From positions 3,038,001 through 3,102,000 of the forward strand of contig NZ_JAKNTK010000001.1 in the NCBI RefSeq assembly GCF_022440805.1: a DNA stretch of 64,000 nucleotides, given 5' to 3'. Both the position numbers and the translations under genes were made by a program. Below the pieces are notes generated by a model that saw only the letters and a program-made list of their open reading frames with translations, made no database searches and was not told the DNA's origin. Numbering within the stretch: position 1 is the stretch's first letter; each line of letters opens with the position of its first letter. Of the stretch, positions 1-8,847 are shown piece after piece. This DNA is from Holdemania massiliensis. Lineage in GTDB: Bacteria; Bacillota_I; Bacilli_A; Erysipelotrichales; Erysipelotrichaceae.

Positions 1-292
1 AATATCCCATGAAATCATAGCCTGTAAAATCTTCATACAAACGCTGATTCTGCGGCATGTAGCCAAGACAATGATTAAAGAGAACTCGGCATTCATCAAT
101 AGGCTGATCATTATATAAAATCTCTCCGGCGGTTTTCTCAATATTTCCAGCTAAGATATTCATCAATGTTGATTTTCCTGCACCATTTGGCCCAAGCAGT
201 CCGTAAATTCCTTCGTCAAGAGACAGATTGACATGATCTAAAGCAAGTTTAGCGTTATATTGCTTCGTTAAATCTTTCATTTCTAGTTTCAT
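1..292 (-). CDS. ABC transporter ATP-binding protein (partial, cut by window edge)
   Basis: This is the N-terminal part (about 97 residues) of an ABC ATPase that couples ATP hydrolysis to transport. The translation begins MKLEMKDLTKQYNAK and contains a clean Walker A, GPNGAGKST, followed by a Q-loop region (GYMPQNQ). The ABC signature and Walker B lie beyond the window. It starts 5 bp after the stop of the upstream lipoprotein gene, so the two are almost certainly co-transcribed. The single-domain, short N-terminus is typical of exporters of the bacitracin/lantibiotic-resistance type, where a separate permease gene follows. No permease is visible here, so the substrate is unknown. Confidence 0.9.
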   Translation of the reverse strand, partial: MKLEMKDLTKQYNAKLALDHVNLSLDEGIYGLLGPNGAGKSTLMNILAGNIEKTAGEILYNDQPIDECRVLFNHCLGYMPQNQRLYEDFTGYDFMGY

Positions 293-297
293 GATTT

Positions 298-1452
298 TCA
301 CCAATCCAAACCGATAATAGGTTTAGCGAGTTCAAATTCCTGATTAAAATAAGCTTCTTTATCCAGATAGTACCAATAGGAATCTACCTCTTCCCCCTGA
401 ATTAACTTTTTTCCGATAAAATACTGATCATTGCTGTCAGCGATCGAAAATTGCTGACCTTCTTTATTAAAATCAGGAAAATTCTGTTCCTTTTCAACAT
501 CAAAAAAACCGTACATTATTTTTTCTGGTCTTTGTTTCATGTCTACCGTCATATTGAAATAAAAAACTTTTCCCTGATCATAGTATCTAAGTTCAATCGG
601 TTCTGAATTCTCTAAAAGCAGACGTTTGCTCTGTTGTTGATAATTAAGTTCTATCAGAGAATAATTTTGATCTAAGTAATATAAGCAGTGTTTTTCAAGA
701 TCAATATTCTTTTCAGAGGCTATTCTGATCTTCTCAGCCTCCTCCAAAACAAGTGTTTCTTTCGTTTCAATATTGTAGCAGCTTAAAACTTCTTTTGGAT
801 TTTCATCACTCTTCGAGTCTTGTACAGTTTTATAGAAAACTTTTTCATGATCTACTGCGATAAGTTTTCGATGCTGAGGATCCTGAATTAAAACAGGCTC
901 ATAAATCAGATTTAATGAATTATCCTTTAAATCAAAATAAGCCAGTTGACCTTCTTCAACAAATGATCCATTTTTTTGAAATTGCGTACCAATAATTTCA
1001 AAATAGATTTTTTGATCATGATAAATAAATGAATAGTTATCCGGCATAATTTCATTGTATTTTTTATTTTTATACTGATAAAGTTCTTTTACGTTATTGC
1101 CATCAGGATCCATCCGCATCAAGGACAGATAGTTCTCATCATGGTAAACGTAATAAATGAAATCATTATAATAGGCGATTCCTGCTACATAAGCCGGATA
1201 CATGTGTGGATCTTTTTTCATATTTTTGTCAGGAATACTGATCACTTTTCCTGTTGCAAAATCAAAATAGGCCATTCCCGTTTCTTCATTGCCAAATTGA
1301 AAAATCCCCACATTATTAACATTACGAAAGGTCACTAAATAGTAATCTTCTTCAGATAATGCCGTAATTGCGGACTTTCCAGTGGATGAACAGCCAGCGA
1401 CAAGCAGACAAATGAGAAAGAGTATTAATCCTTTTTTCATAGCTGTTTTCAT
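298..1452 (-). CDS. Lipoprotein, beta-propeller-like, unknown function
   Basis: A 384-aa predicted lipoprotein. The N-terminus MKKGLILFLICLLVAGC is a signal peptide ending in a lipobox (LVAGC). The body is rich in Tyr, Asp and Lys with recurring short strands such as FIYYVYHDENYLSLMRMDPDGNNVKELY, broken here by position about 90-125; this recalls the repeated blades of DUF5050/TolB-like propeller proteins, but I cannot assign a family firmly. It sits between two solute-binding-like lipoproteins and an ABC ATPase on the same strand and probably belongs to one operon. An AAGGGGGAA ribosome site precedes the ATG. Its role, perhaps surface sensing or self-protection next to a transporter, is inference. 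Confidence 0.75.
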   Translation of the reverse strand: MKTAMKKGLILFLICLLVAGCSSTGKSAITALSEEDYYLVTFRNVNNVGIFQFGNEETGMAYFDFATGKVISIPDKNMKKDPHMYPAYVAGIAYYNDFIYYVYHDENYLSLMRMDPDGNNVKELYQYKNKKYNEIMPDNYSFIYHDQKIYFEIIGTQFQKNGSFVEEGQLAYFDLKDNSLNLIYEPVLIQDPQHRKLIAVDHEKVFYKTVQDSKSDENPKEVLSCYNIETKETLVLEEAEKIRIASEKNIDLEKHCLYYLDQNYSLIELNYQQQSKRLLLENSEPIELRYYDQGKVFYFNMTVDMKQRPEKIMYGFFDVEKEQNFPDFNKEGQQFSIADSNDQYFIGKKLIQGEEVDSYWYYLDKEAYFNQEFELAKPIIGLDW

Positions 1453-1520
1453 GGTTCAGTTCCCCCTTCAATCGTTTCTGATTTTCGTCAAGTTAATTAA
1501 ATCATCTGCGCAAACTTATT

Positions 1521-2948
1521 TTATTCTTTATTCAAATACCGTTGAAGCTGAGCGTTTAGATCATTTCTGATCTCTTCAATTCGAGTGCCTTTCATGACCT
1601 CTTTATACAAGTCCATATCAACGAACTGCGGAGCGTTGTAAGCGGTAAAGTATTCATTATGTTTGACAACTAGATCTTGCATTTCGTCAAAGTAATCGCT
1701 GAAATCAAACGTAAAACCAAAAGCACAGGATTTATTTAATGATTCATAAAAAGCTTGGTGATTTTCTTTCGTTAAATCCTGAGGCAGCGAAGAATTTTTC
1801 ACAATATAGGGATTACCGGTGCCAAAAAACATTTTTTCGCCTGGTTTTACTCCATCAGGAAAAAAGACACGACTTAATTCAGGATCACTGTACAACAAGC
1901 CAAAGAAATTCATAACTTCATCTTTTCTGTCACACCAGGAAGGAATTGCTAATCCCCAATAGGGAATAACATTCAAGAATTCAAAATTTTCTTCTACTGT
2001 AATTCGACTATTTTCCTGGCTTCCCACGACATAGTCATACCAAATCACTGCATTAGTATCTTCAAAGGATGGATCAAACACATAATAGCCATTCTGATAT
2101 AACGATTGAAAAGTGTTTAATGAATCCATCCATTCTTCACATTCATAAATAATTTTAACGGTTTGCGTTTTTTCATCAATAATATAGGGGCTGACTTGTA
2201 ATGAATTCCCACATACTGGCGTCAAATATGGAAAGTTATACATCATTATAAATGGATTATAAAATAAAAGTTGATCTTGTTTTGTATCACCGATTTCCTG
2301 TAATCGTTCTTGATATTGAGAAAGACTATAATTGTCTTTTATGGAACTTTCTTGTTGAAAAAAGGAATGATCCAAAGCCATATAAGCAACACGATCAAAG
2401 CAACTTTGCTTTGTTTCTATCAAATCAAACAGTGAACCCGGAATAAAATATGATTTTCCTTCAATTTTTTGCGATTCAAATACGATTTCCGGATACGCAT
2501 TATAAACAATTTTCCCAGCCTCTGTATTCACAAAATAAGCGTCTAAATCAGTAAGCAGACCTTCATCTACTAAATATGTTCTTGAGAAATCCATATTCCC
2601 TAATTGATTTACATTTATAATATCAATATTTTGATGATCATCCCTGGCTTTTTTTAAATATTCCAATAAACGAGTAGACATCGAGGTATAAGACAAATTC
2701 TCCGATTCTAAATCATACGGAATAACATCAACTAAGCTAACAAAATTGATTTGATAACCAGAATTACTTTTCAGCAGATAATCATTGATCTCTTCATTTC
2801 GCTCTTTTATTGAATAATCTCCAATCATATAATACCAATTCAGTGTGATTACAGATTGATGGATATTCTGGGGAATATTACTGACACAGCCGGTATTGAT
2901 CAGAAACAAAACTAGAAGTCCAATAATTGTTTTTCTTTTTAACATCAT
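1521..2948 (-). CDS. Extracellular solute-binding-like lipoprotein (copy A)
   Basis: A predicted lipoprotein of about 475 aa with signal peptide and lipobox LINTGC. The body resembles family 1 ABC solute-binding proteins: an early WYYMIGD strand, a central helix-rich region, and a C-terminal segment with YWGLAIPSWC, GLLYSDPELSRVFFPDG and GNPYIV, like the C-terminal part of oligosaccharide-binding LplA-type proteins. The start was placed at the first ATG of an ATGATG pair because a very strong GGAGGGGGG ribosome site precedes it; the longer reading would begin inside that site. It is closely related along its whole length to the next gene upstream, so the pair is a tandem duplication. No sugar permeases lie beside it, so the ligand is unknown. 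Confidence 0.8.
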   Translation of the reverse strand: MMLKRKTIIGLLVLFLINTGCVSNIPQNIHQSVITLNWYYMIGDYSIKERNEEINDYLLKSNSGYQINFVSLVDVIPYDLESENLSYTSMSTRLLEYLKKARDDHQNIDIINVNQLGNMDFSRTYLVDEGLLTDLDAYFVNTEAGKIVYNAYPEIVFESQKIEGKSYFIPGSLFDLIETKQSCFDRVAYMALDHSFFQQESSIKDNYSLSQYQERLQEIGDTKQDQLLFYNPFIMMYNFPYLTPVCGNSLQVSPYIIDEKTQTVKIIYECEEWMDSLNTFQSLYQNGYYVFDPSFEDTNAVIWYDYVVGSQENSRITVEENFEFLNVIPYWGLAIPSWCDRKDEVMNFFGLLYSDPELSRVFFPDGVKPGEKMFFGTGNPYIVKNSSLPQDLTKENHQAFYESLNKSCAFGFTFDFSDYFDEMQDLVVKHNEYFTAYNAPQFVDMDLYKEVMKGTRIEEIRNDLNAQLQRYLNKE

Positions 2949-3031
2949 TGTCCCCCCCTCCTTCTTCAATCGTTTATGAATTTTATGGACACTAATTCAT
3001 GGTAAGGATACCTCTTTTCGCACATTAGAGA

Positions 3032-4438
3032 CTATTTTCCTGACAGATAAATTTGTAATTGATTATTGAGATCATCCCTGATTTCTTCAATTCTCGTCTC
3101 TTTCATGACCTCTTTGTAAAGTTCCATATCAATTAGTTCCGGTGCATTATACGATGTAAAATATTCATTATGTTTTACGACAAGATCCTGCATTTCTTCA
3201 AAATAATGACTAAAATCAAATGTAAGACCAAAAGCACAGGATTTATTTGACGCTTCGTAAAACTTCTGGTGATTTTCTTTGGTTAAATCTTGAGGCAGTG
3301 TGGAATTCTCTACAATATATGGATTTCCATAACCAAAATACATTTTTTCTTCAGGTTTTAATCCTTCGGGAAAGAATAACCGACTCAATTCAGGATCGCT
3401 GTATAATAACCCAAAGAAATCCATCACTTTTTCCTTTTTGTCACACCAGGAAGGAATCGCCAATCCCCAATAGGGAATTACATTAACATAATTGTAATTC
3501 GGTTCAATCTCAACATATTTTTTCTCTTGATCATGATCATAATAGTCATAATGAATAATTTCATCGGTATCTTTATGATCTATATCATATACATAATAAT
3601 CATCTTGATATAATGATTGAAATGTAACTAATGAATTCAACCAATCCTCGCATTCATAAATAATCTTAACTGTTTGTGTATTCTCATCGATGACAAATGG
3701 GCTAACACGCAGTGAACTTCCACAAACAGGCGTTAAGTGAGGATAATTATTCATGATTCTAAATGAATTATAAAACAACAATTGATTCTCATTATGATCC
3801 CCTATCGCACGTAAGAAATCATTATATTGTGAGAGATCATATCCCAATGGCTCATTAAATTGATACTGTTTTAATGCATCTTCCTTTATTGCCATATAAG
3901 AAACACCTTCTAGACAGCTTTTTTTGAATTCAATTAAATCAAACAAATAACCCGGAATAGAATAAGAACTGCCATAAATTTTTTGTGATTCAAATACAAT
4001 TTCAGGGTATGCATCATATACAATTTTACCGGCTTCTGTATTTTCAAAATAGGAATCCAAATTTGTTAACAAATTTTCATCGACTAAATAGGTTCTTGAA
4101 AAATCCATAGTCCCTATTTGATTTACATTCACAATGTCAATTACTTCTTGATTATCTCTTGCATTCTTTAAATAATCTAAGATTCTTGTTGACATAGAAG
4201 CATACACAACATTCTCGTTTTTTGGATCATATGGAATTGTATTAATCATGCTGACGAAATTAATTTGATAGCCTGAATTCGATTCTTTTAAATAGTCATT
4301 TATTGCTTTCGCTTTTTCTTCTTTAAAATAATCTCCTCCTATCATATAATAGAAATTTAGGGTGATAATTTCTTTTTTCTTCATACAACCAGCATTAAGC
4401 AGAGTAATGCTAATAATTAATAAAAGCAATTTTTTCAT
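3032..4438 (-). CDS. Extracellular solute-binding-like lipoprotein (copy B)
   Basis: A 468-aa predicted lipoprotein with lipobox LLNAGC, paralogous to the gene that follows it. Shared blocks include NFYYMIGGDYFKEE, SMSTRILDYLKNARD, FSRTYLVDENLLTNLD, YWGLAIPSWCDKKEK and GYGNPYIVENSTLPQDL. Divergence is concentrated around residues 180-210 and 295-325, while the hinge-like and C-terminal parts are nearly constant. That pattern suits two binding proteins with different ligands or two variants of a surface decoy. The ATG is preceded by AAGGGAG. The 516-bp AT-rich gap upstream probably carries its promoter. It probably heads the lipoprotein-ABC operon. Function beyond solute binding is not shown. 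Confidence 0.8.
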   Translation of the reverse strand: MKKLLLLIISITLLNAGCMKKKEIITLNFYYMIGGDYFKEEKAKAINDYLKESNSGYQINFVSMINTIPYDPKNENVVYASMSTRILDYLKNARDNQEVIDIVNVNQIGTMDFSRTYLVDENLLTNLDSYFENTEAGKIVYDAYPEIVFESQKIYGSSYSIPGYLFDLIEFKKSCLEGVSYMAIKEDALKQYQFNEPLGYDLSQYNDFLRAIGDHNENQLLFYNSFRIMNNYPHLTPVCGSSLRVSPFVIDENTQTVKIIYECEDWLNSLVTFQSLYQDDYYVYDIDHKDTDEIIHYDYYDHDQEKKYVEIEPNYNYVNVIPYWGLAIPSWCDKKEKVMDFFGLLYSDPELSRLFFPEGLKPEEKMYFGYGNPYIVENSTLPQDLTKENHQKFYEASNKSCAFGLTFDFSHYFEEMQDLVVKHNEYFTSYNAPELIDMELYKEVMKETRIEEIRDDLNNQLQIYLSGK

Positions 4439-4954
4439 TTTCTTTCTCCCTTCTTTTATTACAATATAATTATACCAATAGAAACTACAAAAATTTCATC
4501 ATCAAATTTATATAGACATCTAATTTAAAAGAATAAATCGGAAGAAAATTACATTAGAAATATGCAATATAAATTAAAGATATTATACCATATATTTAAA
4601 GCTGTTAAAATGATGATTATATACTTCAGCTTTATAAAGTATAGTTTTATGGAGCTAATGTATAAAACATCTACAAAACAATAAACATTATTTCTTTCAG
4701 CTAGTTAAAGCAAAATATAATAAGACTCGGAAATGCAATCTGAGTAAAGCATTCTCTAATGTAATATTTCGTTTAATAAATCTGTCTTCTTTTTAACTAA
4801 TAAGTGAGTCTCATAATTTAAGCGTTTATAAAAAATAATCTTACTTAGATAGTAGATTACAAATATAATTGTGCTGATATGATGCAGCTAACGTTAACTT
4901 CAGCTTAAATTTTCATAAGACAGACGCCGTTACAAAGTAACGGCGTCATAAAAT
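4439..4954. other. AT-rich intergenic gap
   Basis: No coding region with a credible ribosome site was found here. It holds a 7-bp stem with AAAGCTG/CAGCTTT arms at 4598-4633, the terminator of the secreted-protein gene at 4922-4946, and presumably the promoter of the lipoprotein gene that starts at 4438. Base composition is clearly more AT-rich than the genes after 7 kb. Confidence 0.5.
4922..4946 (-). terminator. Stem-loop after secreted 120-aa protein gene
   Basis: An 11-bp perfect stem (GACGCCGTTAC with GTAACGGCGTC) and a 3-base loop lie 8 bp past the stop codon of the 120-aa gene. The T-tract on the minus strand is poor, so termination could be partial. Confidence 0.65.
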
Positions 4955-5317
4955 TTAAATGTAGGTTCCAACAGATTTTTCTTCGCCATAGCCACGAATT
5001 TCATGATTTCCTGTTACATTAATCGGCGTCCCAGACCCCTCTGTTCGTACTTTATCCACAGATGTTTTATTCCAATTGCTATTTGCTGAATGGTATGCGC
5101 CATCAGCAAAATATCCTTCTACATGGGTTTTACTTTCCAAAACAGTACCCTTCGATGTTGTGGCAGTCGCATGACCATCTCCTCTACTTAAAGAACAAGT
5201 AGCTGTATAGCCGTTAATGGTCATCTGAGCATAGGTATAAGATCTTGTAGCTGCACTGACTGAAGTTATTGTACATAATGCTAAAAGTGCTGTTGTCAGA
5301 ACTAATCTCTTTTTCAT
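4955..5317 (-). CDS. Small secreted protein, 120 aa, unknown
   Basis: The N-terminus MKKRLVLTTALLALCTITSVSA is a Sec signal peptide with an AxA-like cleavage site near residue 22. The mature part (about 98 residues) is rich in Thr, Ser, Gly and Tyr, has a single Cys (TATCSL) and alternates like a beta-sandwich. It ends GYGEEKSVGTYI. Size, signal peptide and neighbourhood of an ABC ATPase recall small secreted bacteriocins such as the lactococcin 972 family, but the sequence resemblance is weak and I do not claim it. An AGAGG ribosome site precedes the ATG, and a strong inverted repeat lies 36-58 bp upstream. It follows the small peptide gene and the RRNPP-type regulator on the same strand, so it is a candidate target of that regulator. 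Confidence 0.75.
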   Translation of the reverse strand: MKKRLVLTTALLALCTITSVSAATRSYTYAQMTINGYTATCSLSRGDGHATATTSKGTVLESKTHVEGYFADGAYHSANSNWNKTSVDKVRTEGSGTPINVTGNHEIRGYGEEKSVGTYI

Positions 5318-5352
5318 ACTTACCTCTTTCTAGGCCTTTAGCCACTTATCTA

Positions 5353-5375
5353 AAATATTGTCCGGATCAATATTT
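5353..5375. promoter_or_regulatory. Inverted repeat, candidate operator
   Basis: Two perfect 8-bp arms, AAATATTG and CAATATTT, flank a 7-bp centre (TCCGGAT). Allowing one bulged base, the arms extend to CTAAAATATTG and CAATATTTAG. It sits 36-58 bp before the start of the secreted-protein gene, where an activator or repressor would act. The nearby XRE/TPR regulator is the obvious candidate binder; this is inference. A separate 10-bp palindrome (ATGATATCAT) is at 5399-5408. Confidence 0.5.
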
Positions 5376-5425
5376 AGAGTTACTATTAATTGATGATTAT
5401 GATATCATTTAGGATTCATAACTCA

Positions 5426-5566
5426 TTACAGTAAACTGCAAACCTTCGTCGTGCTTATAAATTCACAATCAGGCACATGACATGCCTTTACTTCAGTGGT
5501 CTCATTAGTGATAATATCTACCGAAAGTATAATGCCTAATAAAACTATAATTATAAATTTTTTCAT
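5426..5566 (-). CDS. Short secreted peptide (46 aa), candidate pheromone precursor
   Basis: A 46-codon gene starting MKKFIIIVLLGIILSVD, with a very good GAGGGGGA ribosome site at the right distance and a TATAAA box about 20 bp further up. A short positively charged N-terminus and hydrophobic core form a signal peptide. The exported remainder (about 25 residues) carries three Cys (positions 29, 34 and 43) and ends KVCSLL. It lies about 100 bp downstream of an RRNPP-type regulator on the same strand, the arrangement of papR after plcR in Bacillus cereus, where a 48-aa exported precursor is trimmed to a C-terminal signal peptide. That parallel is structural only; the sequence is not recognisably PapR. 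It could instead be a small Cys-containing toxin or bacteriocin. Confidence 0.65.
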   Translation of the reverse strand: MKKFIIIVLLGIILSVDIITNETTEVKACHVPDCEFISTTKVCSLL

Positions 5567-5669
5567 TATATCCCCCTCTTTCATTTATAGTTTATCACCA
5601 AATTAACTTTCACAGCATTAATGATAGCAATGAGTTTTTTTTTACCATTTTTTAGCATTTTAAAATTTA

Positions 5670-6923
5670 TCATTCAAAATTGTGCATGAAATAATAATAT
5701 GCGCTATAATAATTATTAGGACTTTCTTTCAGAATTTTGTTCCACTGCAATTTGAATACTTTTATTTTGGTTTGATTTTTCTCTCTTTTTAAATTTTCGA
5801 GTATTTCACTATTAAGATATTGAATCAATTCCGCTGTATTCCAGTTTTGTTGATATTTAAATAGAAAGTAACGAAGAAAAACGTTAGAATCATTAACTGA
5901 TATTCTATTTATTATTACTTCTTTCGGATTTTCGTTTATCATCTCACAGGCTGAAAAATAATATATTCCTGAAGCTTCTAGTCTATGAGGATTTTCTAAG
6001 AATATTTCCTCTAGAATTCTTTTAGCATTAGAAAAATCATTAATGTCTGCATAGTAAATCATTGCAATCGCGTATTTTACATTACTTATTATATTAGGAC
6101 TGAGTTGTTTATAATTTTGCTCAATAAAAGTCTCAACTTCCTTCACTTTATCGTTTAATTGAGGCTGTTGAAAAAAAGATAAAAATGAACATCTCGAAGA
6201 TAGTGCCTTGCACCATTGATTCAATAACAATTTATCTTTGCATTCATTAATTATTGATGAATTTAACTTTAAAAATTCTTCTAATTTGTAATTGTATTTT
6301 AGAATAAATTGAAAATCAATACGCATTAATAAATAATCTGAGTGTTGAATCAACAACTTCTCGTAATAATTCATTTCATCTAGATTTTGAAGAAAATTAT
6401 TTGCATATGAGAAGCATAAATGAATCAATAAAATTCTTAAAGATTCATGCATTATATTAAGCAAATTCTTATAAAATTTATATTCTTCTTCAGTCAGCCT
6501 TTTATTAAATAAACTAGCATTAATGATATCTATATAACATTGCTTAAGCTGTCTGTAATAAAAAGATGACGTTTGAAATAAATCATTAATATAAGCTAAA
6601 ATTCTCTCGGCTTCAATAAGATTTAAAGTTTCAAAATAGTGCATGCATTGTTCATTTAGAGCAGGAAGCGCTTGGTCAATTCCCGGATTTTCTTCAAAAG
6701 AATACCCTAATTGATGGATCAATTCATGATAAATCGTATCGTCCTTTATAATCTGACCACTTTCCAAACGATGCAGAGTAGCCGTAGAACAAATTTGGGC
6801 TTTCGCTTTGTTCATGATCAATTTTTTTTGCGTAAGACCTAGGCGCTCACGTTCAAGCTTGATCATCTGTCCAAGTATTTGTTTATTCGTATTATTAATT
6901 GAGGTAAACTTTATGGCATTCAT
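5670..6923 (-). CDS. XRE-HTH/TPR regulator, RRNPP type (PlcR/Rgg-like)
   Basis: A transcription regulator of about 417 aa. Residues about 12-75 are an XRE helix-turn-helix (MIKLERERLGLTQKKL ... TLHRLESGQ), followed by some 340 residues of helical, Tyr- and Leu-rich repeats that look like TPRs, as in PlcR, Rgg/MutR and related RRNPP receptors. Those proteins bind short imported peptides and then act on DNA. The start was set at the ATG of MNAIKF because a GGGGTG site precedes it; the longer reading overlaps the end of the histidine-kinase gene. It follows that kinase by 35 bp. The 46-aa peptide gene and the secreted-protein gene lie immediately downstream on the same strand. The family call is good; the peptide ligand is inferred. 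Confidence 0.8.
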   Translation of the reverse strand: MNAIKFTSINNTNKQILGQMIKLERERLGLTQKKLIMNKAKAQICSTATLHRLESGQIIKDDTIYHELIHQLGYSFEENPGIDQALPALNEQCMHYFETLNLIEAERILAYINDLFQTSSFYYRQLKQCYIDIINASLFNKRLTEEEYKFYKNLLNIMHESLRILLIHLCFSYANNFLQNLDEMNYYEKLLIQHSDYLLMRIDFQFILKYNYKLEEFLKLNSSIINECKDKLLLNQWCKALSSRCSFLSFFQQPQLNDKVKEVETFIEQNYKQLSPNIISNVKYAIAMIYYADINDFSNAKRILEEIFLENPHRLEASGIYYFSACEMINENPKEVIINRISVNDSNVFLRYFLFKYQQNWNTAELIQYLNSEILENLKREKNQTKIKVFKLQWNKILKESPNNYYSAYYYFMHNFE

Positions 6924-6958
6924 ATCATACACCCCTACTGATATTTTATCACAAATCA

Positions 6959-8809
6959 CTATCTCTCATTTAATATTTTCAGCCGTACCAAAAACACAGT
7001 ACCTTCTCTGCCAGTGGATTCCACTTCAATCGTTCCTCGATGCGCTTCGACAATTTCCCGGGCAATGGCTAAGCCTAAACCGCTGCCTTGGGAAGGATTT
7101 CCCGTATAAAAGGCATCAAACAGATGCGGGAGTTCTTCTTGTCGGATTCCCTCACCAGTATCGCAAACCCGAATTTCTACCTGATCCTGATTGATTATGC
7201 ATTCCAGTCCAATTGTTCCCTGTTCAGGAGTATGAGCGATCGCATTGCGCAGCAAATTATCAAAGACCCGCTGCAGCCGCAGGTCGTCCGCCCATACCCA
7301 AATCGGTTGCTCCGGTACAATCAGGTTCATCTGGATTTGCTTTTGCTGAGCACTGATTTGATGCGCCTCAGCCAAATGGGTTAAAAGTTCATTCAAACAT
7401 ACCTCATCAAAAACAAAAGCCAGTTCATGGTTTTCCAATTTAACGCTGAGAAATAAATCGTCGCTCAAGCCTTCCAGCATCTCTAACCGCTGCCGCATCG
7501 TCGTAAGATTTCTTCTCTGCGCGTCATCTTTGGCTTCCATCTGCTGCATGCAGCCTTTTAGCACAAAAATCGGTGATCGTACATCATGCAGTACCTGCAT
7601 GATCATCTGCTGTTTTTGAGCCTGTTCCCGTTGCAGCTGCTGCGTCCGTTCTTCCACCAGATGATCCAGATTGGCATTCAGCTGTTCCAGCTCTCGATTC
7701 AACGACTCGGATTCAACAAACTTCGCTGCAAATTTACGATTGATGACCAAGGCTGCCATCATCATAAAGAAGAGAAAACCGAACTGCGGAAGCATGTAGA
7801 CAATCATCAACTCCCCTGCCTGCATCGCCCCACGCTGATAGATCAAATAGTAGAACACCAAAATACTTTCCCATAGCGCGTAACCACAAAGTAAGGGAAA
7901 GGTTCCTGGAAGTTTTCGCTGATCGGAGCGCAGAAACAAAACCAAAATTGGAATCACTGCTAAGATACGAATTAACATTTCTATTCCCTGAGGTATCAGA
8001 TACTGCAAAATCATCAAAATTCCCGTGATCAATGCGATCTTCCGCGGTGTCAGCCAACGCTGTAATCCAGAAGGAATTGCCGGTTTCAGTAACATCATGA
8101 TGATTAATAGCTGGCACAATGTTGTCAGCAAAAAGATCGCCGGCATGATTACTGAACAAAAATTATAGCTGAGCGGAAACAGCGGAAAGGCAGACAGCAC
8201 CAATACCCGCAGCAGGGAAACACAGGAAGCCGCCGCTAGCAACAGCAGGTAGCTTTCTTCTTTTTTCTTTTGGAACAATGTCAATGAGGATAATAACAGC
8301 AGTATATAAAAACCGGCATAAAACATCGTGATCCCAAAGGCTATATGCGAAGCAGAACGCGCTGCCTGCTCCCCAGCCAATAACATCCCTGGTGGGGAAT
8401 AAGGCTGAACTGTGGATACTGCATCATTTTTCTGCAGTTTGCTGGGGGCTAAAGAAACAGTTATTGTTCCTGTACTTTCCGGCAGCTCAACAAACTGAAT
8501 CCGCTGATAAGAATCCTGACTAAAGGATTGATAAATACGCTGATCGTTAACCCAGACCTGAACGGGGCCGGCATTATCCAGAATCAAGGTCAGCGGCATA
8601 CTTTCTGCAGGAGCCTGCAGAGTGATCAAGCATCGCTGCTGATCCGTGCTCATCTCACTGATCAGCCGCATCGGTTTCGTTTTAATGGACATCGGAATTT
8701 CATCCTGATTCATTAAGGCTGCCGTACTGTGATTGATCCGCAGAAAAAGTCCCAGCGGAAGCAGCAGTAAGGTGAAAAATAACAGAAGTACCCTAAATCG
8801 TTTGAACAT
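6959..8809 (-). CDS. Membrane sensor histidine kinase (7TM-type)
   Basis: 616 aa. An N-terminal membrane anchor (residues 7-25) is followed by an extracellular domain of about 130 residues that looks like a beta-sandwich, then seven hydrophobic segments (about 155-365), a coiled coil (370-405), the dimerisation box with the phospho-accepting His (LHDVRSP), an N-box (NLLRNAIAH) and G-boxes (DTGEGI, GSGLGLAI). This is the 7TMR-DISM architecture. It is divergent from, and surely partners, the OmpR-type regulator gene beginning at 8848. An AAGGAG site lies 9 bp before the ATG. Its start codon overlaps the -35 box of the regulator's promoter. The signal sensed is unknown. Confidence 0.88.
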   Translation of the reverse strand: MFKRFRVLLLFFTLLLLPLGLFLRINHSTAALMNQDEIPMSIKTKPMRLISEMSTDQQRCLITLQAPAESMPLTLILDNAGPVQVWVNDQRIYQSFSQDSYQRIQFVELPESTGTITVSLAPSKLQKNDAVSTVQPYSPPGMLLAGEQAARSASHIAFGITMFYAGFYILLLLSSLTLFQKKKEESYLLLLAAASCVSLLRVLVLSAFPLFPLSYNFCSVIMPAIFLLTTLCQLLIIMMLLKPAIPSGLQRWLTPRKIALITGILMILQYLIPQGIEMLIRILAVIPILVLFLRSDQRKLPGTFPLLCGYALWESILVFYYLIYQRGAMQAGELMIVYMLPQFGFLFFMMMAALVINRKFAAKFVESESLNRELEQLNANLDHLVEERTQQLQREQAQKQQMIMQVLHDVRSPIFVLKGCMQQMEAKDDAQRRNLTTMRQRLEMLEGLSDDLFLSVKLENHELAFVFDEVCLNELLTHLAEAHQISAQQKQIQMNLIVPEQPIWVWADDLRLQRVFDNLLRNAIAHTPEQGTIGLECIINQDQVEIRVCDTGEGIRQEELPHLFDAFYTGNPSQGSGLGLAIAREIVEAHRGTIEVESTGREGTVFLVRLKILNER

Positions 8810-8830
8810 CCGGCATCGCTCCTTTATAAT
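8802..8830 (+). promoter_or_regulatory. Sigma-A-type promoter of response regulator
   Basis: TTGAAC and TATAAT with exactly 17 bp between them. Transcription would begin only about 10 bp before the ATG at 8848, giving a very short leader. The -35 box overlaps the start codon of the divergent kinase gene. Confidence 0.7.
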
Positions 8831-8847
8831 AAATTCAGGTGATCATT

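Noticed and set aside
4955..5317. Lactococcin 972-type bacteriocin
   Set aside because: Size and signal peptide fit, and a GHATAT-like stretch is suggestive, but the family pattern is not met and the usual large membrane protein is absent.
7734..8159. 141-codon reading frame overlapping the kinase gene on the same strand
   Set aside because: It lies fully inside the kinase gene in another frame, without a ribosome site or recognisable domain.
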